This document shows positions 8,076-15,548 of a stretch of 64,000 nt of DNA, in pieces. The translations under genes and the position numbers were made by a program. Source of the DNA: CAMLOF01 sp041913045 (GTDB lineage: Bacteria > Pseudomonadota > Gammaproteobacteria > Burkholderiales > Burkholderiaceae_C); assembly GCA_041913045.1 (NCBI GenBank), contig JAYSGB010000007.1, positions 1-64,000 of the forward strand. The letters run 5' to 3'. The notes under the pieces were generated by a model, which worked only from the letters and a program-made list of their open reading frames with translations, had not been told where the DNA came from and did not search any database. Numbering within the stretch: position 1 is the first letter of the stretch; each line of letters begins with the position of its first letter.

Positions 8076-9494
8076 ATGAAACCCAATCATCTTGTTCACG
8101 CCGGGGTACTGGCTTTTGCCGCCTGGCTTCTTCCCCTGGCCCCTTCGGTGGCACAGGTTCCTGCATCGGGTGCGCGTCTGGCCGAACTGGCGGGCGCCGC
8201 CCAGACGGGCGCCAAGGCCCAGACCTTCACGTTGTCCAACGGCATGACGCTCATCGTCCAGCCAGACCGGCGAGCGCCCACCGTGGTGCACATGGTCTGG
8301 GTGCGCGTGGGCTCGGTCGATGAGGTGAGCGGCACGTCTGGCGTGGCCCATGTGCTGGAGCACATGATGTTCAAAGGCACGCCCGCCTTGGCCGAAGGCG
8401 AGTTCTCGCGGCGCGTGGCGGCCCTGGGCGGGCGCGACAACGCCTTCACAAGCCGCGACGTGACCGCCTACCACCAGCAGGTGCCCGCCAACAAGCTGGC
8501 CGACGTGATGGCTCTGGAGGCCGACCGCTTCGCCAACATGCAGTGGGCCGACGACGCCTTCCGCCGCGAGATGGGGGTGATCAAGGAGGAACGGCGCCAG
8601 CGCACCGAGGAGTCACCCCAGGCGCTGATGTTCGAGGCTTTCAACGCCACGGCCTTTCTCGCGCATCCTTACCGGCGCCCCATCATCGGCTGGATGAGTG
8701 ACCTGCATGCCATGACGCCCGACGACGCGCGCGACTTCCACCGCCGCTGGTACGTGCCAGCCAATGCCGCCGTGGTGGTTGTGGGCGATGTGGACGTGGA
8801 CCAGGTGCGTGCGTTGGCCGAAAAACACTACGGCGCCATTCCCGCCCGTGCCGTGCCTGAGCGCAAGCCGCAGGTGGAACCTGAACAGACCGGCCCGCGC
8901 CGCGTCACCTTCCATGGCCGCACGCAGCAGCCGTCTTTGTTGCTGGGGTACAAGGTGCCCCAGTTGACCGGCCCGGATGCCACCGACGCCAGCAACCAGG
9001 ACGCGCTGGCGCTGCTGCTGCTGTCTGGTGTGCTGGACGGCAACAGCGCGTCCCGTTTGGAGCGGCGCCTGGTGCAGGGGCAGGGCGGTAAACGATTGGC
9101 CGACAGTGTGGGCGCTTCCTACGGGCTCATGGGCCGTGGGCCGCAACTCTTCATGCTCAGCGGCACGCCCAAGGCAGGTATCGCGCCTGAGCAGCTGGAG
9201 GCCGCGTTGAAAGCCGAAATCCGGCGCATTGCCCGCGAAGGTGTGAGCCAGGCGGAGCTGCAACGCGTGAAGAACCAGTGGACCGCCAGCGAGGTTTTCC
9301 AGCTCGACTCCATGTTCGCCCAGGCGCGCGAACTGGGCAGCCACTGGTCGCTAGGCTGGCCGGTGGACGCCGGGCAGACGCTGATGCAGCGCCTGCGCGA
9401 AGTCACCCCCGAACAAGTGCGCAGTGTTGCCCAGCGCTATTTCGATGACCGTCAACTCACCGTTGGCCTGCTGTTGCCGGAGGTGACGCGATGA
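8076..9494 (+). CDS. M16 family zinc metallopeptidase, catalytic partner
   Basis: A secreted peptidase of the pitrilysin/processing peptidase family (472 residues from the ATG at 8076; an in-frame GTG at 8067 is an alternative start). A signal peptide ends near APSVAQ (residues 22-27). The inverted zinc motif HVLEH is at residues 92-96, with the downstream glutamate region expected of M16A/B enzymes, so this copy should be active. The stop overlaps the start of a second M16 gene as ATGA. Related pairs act as heterodimers with one catalytic and one non-catalytic subunit. The natural substrate is unknown. Confidence 0.9.
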   Translation: MKPNHLVHAGVLAFAAWLLPLAPSVAQVPASGARLAELAGAAQTGAKAQTFTLSNGMTLIVQPDRRAPTVVHMVWVRVGSVDEVSGTSGVAHVLEHMMFKGTPALAEGEFSRRVAALGGRDNAFTSRDVTAYHQQVPANKLADVMALEADRFANMQWADDAFRREMGVIKEERRQRTEESPQALMFEAFNATAFLAHPYRRPIIGWMSDLHAMTPDDARDFHRRWYVPANAAVVVVGDVDVDQVRALAEKHYGAIPARAVPERKPQVEPEQTGPRRVTFHGRTQQPSLLLGYKVPQLTGPDATDASNQDALALLLLSGVLDGNSASRLERRLVQGQGGKRLADSVGASYGLMGRGPQLFMLSGTPKAGIAPEQLEAALKAEIRRIAREGVSQAELQRVKNQWTASEVFQLDSMFAQARELGSHWSLGWPVDAGQTLMQRLREVTPEQVRSVAQRYFDDRQLTVGLLLPEVTR

Positions 9495-10834
9495 GCCCCC
9501 TTTCGCAGACCGTGCGCAAAACATTTACCACCTTCACCCTGATGTTCCTGGGCCTGCAGGCGGCCTGGGCAGCCTTGCCCATTGAACAATGGGCCTTGGA
9601 CAACGGCGCCAAGATCTACCTGGTGCGCTCGCCGGGCTTGCCCATGCTGGATGTGCAGATCGACGTGGACGGCGGCAGCCGCCGCGACCCGGCGGACCAG
9701 GCTGGTCTGGCACAGACCACAGCGCTCATGTTCGGCAAAGGCGTGGCGGCACAGGGCCAGAACACGGCCTTGGACGAAAATGCCCTGGTCGAGGCCTGGG
9801 CCGACCTGGGGGCGCAGTTTGGCGCCAGTGCCAGCAGCGACAGGTTGACGTTCCAGTTGCGCACGCTCACCCAGCCCGATCTGCTGCAGGCCGCCGTGGC
9901 GCTGGCCGCGCGCCAACTGGCTGCCCCGGCCTTTGCCGAGCCCGTGTGGGTGCGTGAACGCGAGCGCCTGTCTGCCGCGTGGCGCGAGGCGCAGACCCAG
10001 CCCGGCACGCTGGCCGAAAGGCGCTTTGCCCGCGCGGTCTATGGCACACACCCCTATGGCGCCGACGCCAACCCCGAGAGCTGGAAGCGCATCAACGCGC
10101 AAGCCATGCGCGCCCATTACCGCCGCCATACCCAGGTTTGCAACGCCCGCGTCACGTTCGTCGGTGCCATCGACAGGGCAGGGGCGCAGGTGCTGGCAGA
10201 ACGTCTGCTGGCTGGGTGGACGGCACACGGCTGCTCCTCCCTGCCAACGGTGCCCGAAGTGACCGCACTCAAAGAAGCCCAGCAGATCCTCGAGCCTTTT
10301 GCGGCAGCCCAGGCGCAGGTGTTGGTGGGGCAGCCCGGCATTGCCCGTTCCGACCCCGACTTCCTCGTGCTCACCGTGGGCAACCACATCCTGGGCGGCG
10401 GTGGCTTCAACTCCCGCCTGATGCGTGAAATCCGCGAGAAACGCGGTCTCACCTACGGTGTCTACAGCTACTTCTCGCCCGGGCGGCATGCGGGTGCCTT
10501 CACCGTGGGCCTGCAGACGCGGCCCGACCAGGCCGCTCAGGCCGTGGCCCTGGTGCACGAGGAACTGCGCCGATTCGTGCAGGACGGCCCCACCGACGCC
10601 GAACTGGCCGAAGCCAAGGCTTCCCTCATCAACGGCTTCGCATTGCGGCTGGACAGCAACCGCAAGCTGCTGGACAACGTCGCCTCGCTGGCGTGGAACA
10701 GCTTGCCGCTGGACTACCTGGATACCTGGACCACCCAGGTCCAAGCCATCACACGCGAGCAGGTCGTGCGCGCCTTCCAGCGTGTGCTTCAGCCGGACCG
10801 CATGGTCACGGTCGTGGTTGGGGGTGTGCAATGA
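9491..10834 (+). CDS. M16 family peptidase-like protein, non-catalytic partner
   Basis: A 447-residue secreted paralogue of the preceding M16 peptidase; the signal sequence ends near QAAWA (residues 23-27). The position of the zinc motif reads GLAQTTALMFGKG, so HxxEH is missing and the protein should not bind zinc. The C-terminal half keeps the GGGGFNSRLMREIREKRGLTYG region (described here by its ends) that closes the substrate chamber in this family. The 4-bp overlap with the catalytic gene indicates equimolar synthesis and a heterodimer. Its stop also overlaps the rsmD start. Confidence 0.9.
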   Translation: MSPLSQTVRKTFTTFTLMFLGLQAAWAALPIEQWALDNGAKIYLVRSPGLPMLDVQIDVDGGSRRDPADQAGLAQTTALMFGKGVAAQGQNTALDENALVEAWADLGAQFGASASSDRLTFQLRTLTQPDLLQAAVALAARQLAAPAFAEPVWVRERERLSAAWREAQTQPGTLAERRFARAVYGTHPYGADANPESWKRINAQAMRAHYRRHTQVCNARVTFVGAIDRAGAQVLAERLLAGWTAHGCSSLPTVPEVTALKEAQQILEPFAAAQAQVLVGQPGIARSDPDFLVLTVGNHILGGGGFNSRLMREIREKRGLTYGVYSYFSPGRHAGAFTVGLQTRPDQAAQAVALVHEELRRFVQDGPTDAELAEAKASLINGFALRLDSNRKLLDNVASLAWNSLPLDYLDTWTTQVQAITREQVVRAFQRVLQPDRMVTVVVGGVQ

Positions 10835-11430
10835 CGGCGCCGGGCGAAGTTCGCATCATCGGCGGCCAGTGGAAGCGCAGCAAGCTTTCCGTGCCCGTGC
10901 GGCCCGGCCTGCGCCCCACGCCCGACCGCGTTCGCGAAACCCTCTTCAACTGGCTGGGGCAGGACCTGACCGGCCAGCGCTGCCTGGACGCCTTCGCGGG
11001 CAGCGGCGCGCTGGGCTTCGAGGCCGCTTCGCGCGGTGCCGCGGAGGTACTGTTGTGCGAGCTGGACGCCACCCTCGCGGCCAGCATGCGCGGCCACGCG
11101 CAGCGCCTGAAGGCCAGCCAGATCACCGTGCGCCAGGGGGACGCCCTGGCCACCCTGCGCGCGGCGCAGCAGGGCGCCTGGGACGTGGTGTTCCTGGACC
11201 CACCCTTTGCCCAGGGCCGAAACGAGGCCTTGTTTCAGCAGGCGCTGGAGGCAGCCGCACCGCTGCTCACACCGCTGGGTTACCTCTACCTGGAGGCGCC
11301 GCGCGAATGGGTGGATGACGACGTAGCAGCCCTGGGGCTGCAGCGCGTGCGCCACGGCAAGGCCGGGCAGGTGCATTACCACCTCTTTGAACGCAGGCAA
11401 GAGCCCTCCGGCGATAATCCGGGGCCATGA
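10831..11430 (+). CDS. rsmD: 16S rRNA (guanine(966)-N(2))-methyltransferase
   Basis: A 199-residue SAM-dependent methyltransferase that modifies G966 of 16S rRNA in the small subunit. It shows the N-terminal RIIGGQWK segment, RPTPDRVRETLFNWL, the SAM-binding LDAFAGSGALGFEA loop and the catalytic DPPF motif (VFLDPPFAQ). The ATG at 10831 overlaps the M16 gene's stop as ATGA, and the TGA at 11428-11430 overlaps the coaD start in the same way. A longer frame from 10693 is read-through inside the M16 gene and is rejected. Confidence 0.95.
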   Translation: MTAPGEVRIIGGQWKRSKLSVPVRPGLRPTPDRVRETLFNWLGQDLTGQRCLDAFAGSGALGFEAASRGAAEVLLCELDATLAASMRGHAQRLKASQITVRQGDALATLRAAQQGAWDVVFLDPPFAQGRNEALFQQALEAAAPLLTPLGYLYLEAPREWVDDDVAALGLQRVRHGKAGQVHYHLFERRQEPSGDNPGP

Positions 11431-11942
11431 GCGCAACACCGTCCACCGCCTCGCGGCGTATCGCCGTCTACAGCGGCACCTTTGACCCCATCACCCTCGG
11501 CCACGAGGACGTGATCCAGCGCGCTGCCGGCTTGTTCGACGAATTGATCGTGGCCGTGGCCGTGGCGCACCACAAGAAGACCCAGTTCGCGCTGGAGCAG
11601 CGCATGGCCATGGTGACCGAGAGCATGCGCCATTGCCCCCAGGTGCGGGTGTTGCCCTTCGAAGGGCTGATCATGGACTTTTGCCGTGAACACGGTGCCA
11701 GCGCCGTGGTGCGCGGCATCCGCAACGTGGCCGACTTCGACTACGAGGCCCAGATGGCCGCCATGAACCGCAAGCTGCTGCCCTCGGTGGAAACCATCTT
11801 CCTGCTGCCCCAGGCACAGCTGCAGTGCATCTCCAGCACCCTGGTGCGCGAGATCGCCAAACTCGGCGGTAACGTGTCCGAAATGGTCAGCCCAGGCGTG
11901 GCGCGTCAGCTGCTTGCTGCCACCGGCGCCGTTGCCCGCTGA
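11427..11942 (+). CDS. coaD: Phosphopantetheine adenylyltransferase
   Basis: A 171-residue enzyme of coenzyme A biosynthesis that transfers AMP from ATP to 4'-phosphopantetheine, giving dephospho-CoA. The nucleotidyltransferase motif YSGTFDPITLGHEDVI carries the TxGH signature, and the C-terminal part has the ISSTLVREIAKLGG segment with the ISS(T/S)xxR signature. It overlaps rsmD by 4 bp and precedes the ferredoxin gene by 19 bp, an order common in proteobacteria. Confidence 0.97.
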   Translation: MSATPSTASRRIAVYSGTFDPITLGHEDVIQRAAGLFDELIVAVAVAHHKKTQFALEQRMAMVTESMRHCPQVRVLPFEGLIMDFCREHGASAVVRGIRNVADFDYEAQMAAMNRKLLPSVETIFLLPQAQLQCISSTLVREIAKLGGNVSEMVSPGVARQLLAATGAVAR

Positions 11943-11961
11943 GACCGGAAGGAGTCAGACC

Positions 11962-12219
11962 ATGGCCCTCATGATCACCGACGAGTGCATCAACTGCGAC
12001 GTCTGCGAGCCCGAATGCCCCAACCAGGCCATCTCCATGGGCCCGGAGTTCTACCAGATCGATCACGCCAAATGCACCGAGTGCGTTGGCCACTTCGACG
12101 AACCCCAGTGCGTGCAGGTGTGTCCGGTATCGTGCATTCCGGTCAACCCTGAGCACGTGGAAAGCCGCGAAACCCTCTGGCAGAAGTACCAGCGCCTGCA
12201 GAAGCTCACGGCTCCCTGA
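11962..12219 (+). CDS. yfhL: YfhL-type 2[4Fe-4S] ferredoxin
   Basis: An 85-residue ferredoxin with two cluster motifs: CINCDVCEPECP in the N-terminal third, then a second set of cysteines beginning CTECVG and continuing CVQVCPVSCIP. The spacer between the cysteines of the second set is lengthened (GHFDEPQ), which is typical of the Alvin/YfhL group with low reduction potentials. AAGGAG lies 8 bases before the ATG at 11962. The electron-transfer partner is unknown. Confidence 0.93.
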   Translation: MALMITDECINCDVCEPECPNQAISMGPEFYQIDHAKCTECVGHFDEPQCVQVCPVSCIPVNPEHVESRETLWQKYQRLQKLTAP

Positions 12220-12237
12220 TCATTCCGCTCTGATCAG
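12216..12237. repeat. Inverted repeat over the ferredoxin stop codon
   Basis: CTGATCA and TGATCAG form a 7-bp inverted repeat with an 8-base loop; the left arm contains the stop codon. There is no T-tract, so it is at best a weak terminator or an mRNA 3'-end stabiliser between the convergent ferredoxin and DUF2789 genes. Confidence 0.4.
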
Positions 12238-12244
12238 CCTTGTG

Positions 12245-12490
12245 TCAGGAAGGAAGCCTGGCACGCAGCGCCAGGTTCAGCTGGTCCACCACCTCTGCCC
12301 AATCGGCGTCCACCAGCAGTTGTTCCCGCAGCAAGGCGGCTTGGGCAGATGTCCAGAACGGGGCTTCGTGCAAGTGCACGGTATCGTTCAACGGCGAGTG
12401 CTGTTCAATGAACGCGCGAATGTCCGCTTCCCCATTGGGCAACCCCAATTGGGCGAACAGTTCCGAGAAGCGGTGGAAGAACTTGTCCAT
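12245..12490 (-). CDS. DUF2789 family small protein
   Basis: An 81-residue soluble protein recognised as DUF2789 by the N-terminal pattern MDKFFHRFSELFAQLGLP and the following IRAFI..H segment. It is mostly helical and slightly acidic, with no cysteines, membrane segments or signal peptide. Its function is unknown. It lies 31 bp downstream of pth on the same strand, with a GGAG-like sequence before the start, so it may be co-transcribed with pth. Confidence 0.85.
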   Translation of the reverse strand: MDKFFHRFSELFAQLGLPNGEADIRAFIEQHSPLNDTVHLHEAPFWTSAQAALLREQLLVDADWAEVVDQLNLALRARLPS

Positions 12491-12521
12491 GTCCGGCTCC
12501 TTTGCTTGATCTGCCAGCGCC

Positions 12522-13136
12522 TTACTCTACCGTAACTGCCGGTTTTGGGGGCTTGGGGCGGGGCGGTTTGGTCGTGTGTATCGCGGCGGTTGCCTTGTCC
12601 ATGCGGTCGGCCAGCAGGTCGGGCAGCGCCTTCAGCGCCCGGTCAATCGATTGTTGCAGGGCATTGCGCTGATCGGGGGCAGGTTTTTTCAACACCCAGT
12701 TGGCCACCTCGCTCTTGACTCCCGGATGGCCGATGCCAATGCGCAGCCGCCAGTAGTCGCCGCTGCCCAGTTGCGCGTGAATGTCACGCAGACCGTTGTG
12801 GCCGGCATGGCCGCCACCTTTTTTCAGCTTCAGCTCGCCGGGCGGCAGGTCCAGCTCGTCGTGCGCTACCAGTATCTCCTCGGGCGCAATCTTGAAAAAG
12901 CGCGCCAGCGCGCCCACTGCCTGGCCGGATCGGTTCATGTACGTCATCGGCTCCAGCAGCCACAGCGGGCGGCCGTCCACGTTGGCCCGTGCAACCAGGC
13001 CAAAGTAGCTGCGTTCCGGTTGCAGATGCACCTTCAGTTCACGTGCCACCGCCTCCAGCCACCAGAACCCGGCGTTGTGTCGCGTCTCTTCGTATTCCGG
13101 CCCAGGGTTGCCCAGGCCCACCAGCAGTTTGATCAT
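12522..13136 (-). CDS. pth: Peptidyl-tRNA hydrolase
   Basis: A 204-residue enzyme that cleaves the ester bond of peptidyl-tRNAs released from stalled ribosomes. The family signatures are GLGNPGPEYEETRHNAGFW near the N-terminus (with the catalytic His in RHNAGF), the MTYMNRSG loop, and GGGHAGHNGLRD in the middle. A Lys/Pro-rich tail follows the catalytic core. In related genomes pth follows prs and rplY; here a chemoreceptor gene has been placed between rplY and pth. Confidence 0.96.
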   Translation of the reverse strand: MIKLLVGLGNPGPEYEETRHNAGFWWLEAVARELKVHLQPERSYFGLVARANVDGRPLWLLEPMTYMNRSGQAVGALARFFKIAPEEILVAHDELDLPPGELKLKKGGGHAGHNGLRDIHAQLGSGDYWRLRIGIGHPGVKSEVANWVLKKPAPDQRNALQQSIDRALKALPDLLADRMDKATAAIHTTKPPRPKPPKPAVTVE

Positions 13137-13216
13137 GGGCTTAGCTTAAACGATGACAGCGCCAGGTCCTCCGCATGGCCGTCATGGCAGACAAGGCACT
13201 TCCTATCCACATGGTT

Positions 13217-13250
13217 ATTTCTAAAGAAATGCACGTTTGTCCTAGACAAA
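13217..13250. promoter_or_regulatory. Two adjacent palindromes upstream of the chemoreceptor gene
   Basis: An AT-rich island in otherwise GC-rich DNA holds ATTTCT-AA-AGAAAT (13217-13230) and TTTGTC-CTA-GACAAA (13236-13250). The centres are about 19.5 bp apart, close to two helical turns. They precede a TAAAAT at 13252-13257 that could be a -10 element and the MCP start at 13290. This looks like a promoter/operator region; no sigma-28 flagellar consensus was seen. Confidence 0.45.
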
Positions 13251-13289
13251 ATAAAATAAGGACGCATCTCACCACATTTGGAGAACACC

Positions 13290-14759
13290 ATGTCCAGTTC
13301 GATCATCAACCTCCAAGCCAGTGGGCTGGAGGTGCAGCGGCAGAACGCTGAGAAGTTTCTGCTGGCAGCGTCGGTGGTCTATGTGCTGGCGGCAATCGCG
13401 CTTGCTATTGCCTTTGAACGCCCCGGGCTCAGCCCCTTGGCGGGCTCAGCGGTGGCTGTGTTGCTGGCCTTGCCAGGCTGGCTGGGGTGGTGGCTTGCGC
13501 CGGGGCGCCTTCTGGCGCGGCTGCTCCAGGCGGCCTCCCTCACAGCGCTGGTGGCCCTGCATATCCAGCTTTCCATGGGCATGCGCGAATTCCACTTCGG
13601 GGTCTTTGTCACACTGGCCTTGCTCCTGGTCTACCTGGACTGGCGTCCGGTGGTCCTGTCTGCTGCCTTGTTCGCTGTGCATCATGTCGGTTTCGACCGT
13701 TTGCAAGCCATGGGGTGGGGAGTCTACTGCTTGTCCGAGCCAGACTTTGGTCTCATCCTTGTTCACGCAGCGTACGTTGTTGTGCAGACGGCTTTTGAGG
13801 TTGTGTTCGTGGTGGCGCTGGCGCGCAGTGTCCGCGACAACGCGGAAGTAGCCATGCTTGCGGGTGGGTTGCAGCAAGGCGAGCGCATTGTGTTTGACGG
13901 TGCAACCCAACTCAAGGTGAACGCGCCAGTGGCGTTGCGCCTGCAGAACGCCTTGGGCACGATTGCACAGACCCTCGTTTCTGTCAGGCAGACCGCCGCG
14001 AACGTGCAACTGGCAAGTGAAGAAATTGCGCGTGGCAACCAGGACCTGAGCGCACGCACCGAGCAGGCGGCGAGCAACCTCGAGGAGACGGCGTCGAGCA
14101 TGGAGGAGCTTACCTCCACGGTGCACCAGACGGCGGACGCGGCGCGTCAGGCCAACCAGCTGGCGTCCAGCGCGGCGGAGGTGGCGCAGCGTGGCGGCTC
14201 GGTGGTGGGGCAGGTCGTCACGACGATGGACGAGATCAACCACAGCAGCCAGAAGATCAGCGACATCATCAGCGTGATCGACGGCATTGCGTTCCAGACC
14301 AATATACTGGCGTTGAACGCGGCGGTGGAGGCTGCGCGCGCGGGCGAGCAGGGCAGGGGTTTTGCAGTGGTGGCGGGCGAGGTGCGTACGCTGGCGCAGC
14401 GCAGCGCGCAGGCGGCCAAGGAGATCAAGGAGCTGATCAACACCAGCGTGGAGAAAGTGCAAAGCGGCAGCCGCCTGGTGCAGGACGCGGGCACGACGAT
14501 GCGCGAGATCGTGGAGAGCGTGCAGCGGGTGACGAACATCATTGGCGAGATCACGGCGGCGGCAGGGGAGCAGAGCGACGGGATAGCGCAGGTGAACACG
14601 GCGGTGAACCAGCTGGACCAGATGACGCAGCAGAACGCGGCCTTGGTGGAGCAAAGCGCAGCGGCTGCCGAGAACTTGAAAGATCAGGCCGCATCGCTGA
14701 TGCAGGCCTTGGCGATGTTTGGCGGTTCAGGAGCTGTGGGGCGCCTGAGTTTGCGCTGA
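13290..14759 (+). CDS. Methyl-accepting chemotaxis protein with a multi-pass membrane input domain
   Basis: A 489-residue chemoreceptor. GGAG lies 6 bases before the ATG at 13290. The first ~190 residues contain about five to six hydrophobic segments with short loops instead of the usual two segments flanking a periplasmic ligand domain. A linker then leads to a methylated-helix bundle and the conserved signalling hairpin (IDGIAFQTNILALNAAVEAARAG, described here by its ends). The C-terminus lacks an NWETF-type CheR/CheB tether. It probably senses membrane energy state or a hydrophobic signal rather than a periplasmic ligand, but this is inference. No che genes are nearby. Confidence 0.9.
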   Translation: MSSSIINLQASGLEVQRQNAEKFLLAASVVYVLAAIALAIAFERPGLSPLAGSAVAVLLALPGWLGWWLAPGRLLARLLQAASLTALVALHIQLSMGMREFHFGVFVTLALLLVYLDWRPVVLSAALFAVHHVGFDRLQAMGWGVYCLSEPDFGLILVHAAYVVVQTAFEVVFVVALARSVRDNAEVAMLAGGLQQGERIVFDGATQLKVNAPVALRLQNALGTIAQTLVSVRQTAANVQLASEEIARGNQDLSARTEQAASNLEETASSMEELTSTVHQTADAARQANQLASSAAEVAQRGGSVVGQVVTTMDEINHSSQKISDIISVIDGIAFQTNILALNAAVEAARAGEQGRGFAVVAGEVRTLAQRSAQAAKEIKELINTSVEKVQSGSRLVQDAGTTMREIVESVQRVTNIIGEITAAAGEQSDGIAQVNTAVNQLDQMTQQNAALVEQSAAAAENLKDQAASLMQALAMFGGSGAVGRLSLR

Positions 14760-14769
14760 ACCCAAAAAC

Positions 14770-14795
14770 AAAAGGCCCACCGAGGTGGGCCTTTT
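14770..14795. terminator. Bidirectional intrinsic terminator between the MCP gene and rplY
   Basis: The sequence AAAAGGCCCAC-CGAG-GTGGGCCTTTT forms an 11-bp stem with a 4-base loop and A/T flanks on both sides. It lies between the convergent chemoreceptor gene (stop 14759) and rplY (stop 14812) and can serve both. Confidence 0.85.
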
Positions 14796-14811
14796 GCTGT
14801 GCAAGGAAGAA

Positions 14812-15435
14812 TTACTTCTTCTTCTTGCCTTTCTTGTCGTCTGCAGCGGCAGCAACCGGCGCAGCGATCACTTCCTCGACCGGCTCCACCACGGTAGCGA
14901 TGGTGGGGTTCGGCTTGCCGTGGGTCACCAGCTTGATGCCAGCGGCCAGTTGCAGGTCGTTTGCGTGGATGCTCTGACCCTTGGTCACATTGCCCAGGTC
15001 GACTTCGATGAACTCAGGCAGTTTGATGGCCAGGCACTCGATTTCCACTTCGGTCACGATGTGGTTGATCACGCACTTGTCCTGCTTCACAGCGGGGGAG
15101 TTGTCGGCGTTCACGAAGTGCAGGGGCACCTTCTTGTGCAGACGGGTGGTTTCGTCCACGCGCTGGAAGTCCACGTGCAGGACCAGAGGCTTGAACGGGT
15201 GGTACTGCACGTCACGCAGCAGAACCTTCTCGACCTTGCCGCCGAGTTCCATGTCGAGGATGGAAGCGTGGAAAGCCTCTTTTTTCAGGGCATGCCACAG
15301 GGCGTTGTGGTCCAGCTCGATGGTGGCGGGGGCAGCGTTGCCACCGAAAACGATACCGGGCGTGCGGCCGGTGTTGCGCAGGCGGCGGCTCGCACCCGTG
15401 CCCTGCTTAGCGCGCTCAAAAGCGACGAATTGCAT
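14812..15435 (-). CDS. rplY: 50S ribosomal protein L25 (long, Ctc-type)
   Basis: A 207-residue L25 that binds 5S rRNA. An N-terminal beta-barrel 5S-binding domain (FVAFERAKQGTGASRRLR onward, given by its ends) is followed by a CTC-type C-terminal domain and a Lys-rich tail (DDKKGKKKK). GGAG precedes the ATG at 15435 by 8 bases, and the open frame farther upstream has no supporting site. It is downstream of prs, separated by an intrinsic terminator and a leader hairpin, so its expression is probably partly independent. Confidence 0.96.
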   Translation of the reverse strand: MQFVAFERAKQGTGASRRLRNTGRTPGIVFGGNAAPATIELDHNALWHALKKEAFHASILDMELGGKVEKVLLRDVQYHPFKPLVLHVDFQRVDETTRLHKKVPLHFVNADNSPAVKQDKCVINHIVTEVEIECLAIKLPEFIEVDLGNVTKGQSIHANDLQLAAGIKLVTHGKPNPTIATVVEPVEEVIAAPVAAAADDKKGKKKK

Positions 15436-15452
15436 GGTTTTACTCCATTGTG

Positions 15453-15478
15453 GGGGCCTGCCGCGACCAGCGGGCCCC
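15453..15478 (-). promoter_or_regulatory. Leader hairpin upstream of rplY
   Basis: GGGGCC and GGCCCC arms enclose 14 bases that can pair further (CGC with GCG). On the minus-strand mRNA this hairpin ends about 10 bases before the rplY ribosome-binding site. It may be a translational control element or part of the 5' leader; no known riboswitch is recognised. Confidence 0.35.
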
Positions 15479-15484
15479 AAACTT

Positions 15485-15518
15485 AAAAAGCGCCCCTCGG
15501 CCAAAACGGCTTGGGGCG
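15485..15518 (-). terminator. Intrinsic terminator or attenuator between prs and rplY
   Basis: On the minus strand CGCCCC...GGGGCG forms a stem extended by GCC/GGC pairing around a TTTT loop, followed at once by CTTTTT. It lies 30 bp after the prs stop codon and 50 bp before the rplY start, so it should end or attenuate the prs transcript. Confidence 0.75.
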
Positions 15519-15548
15519 ACACGACATGTTGCCGTCAGGAAAGTGGCC

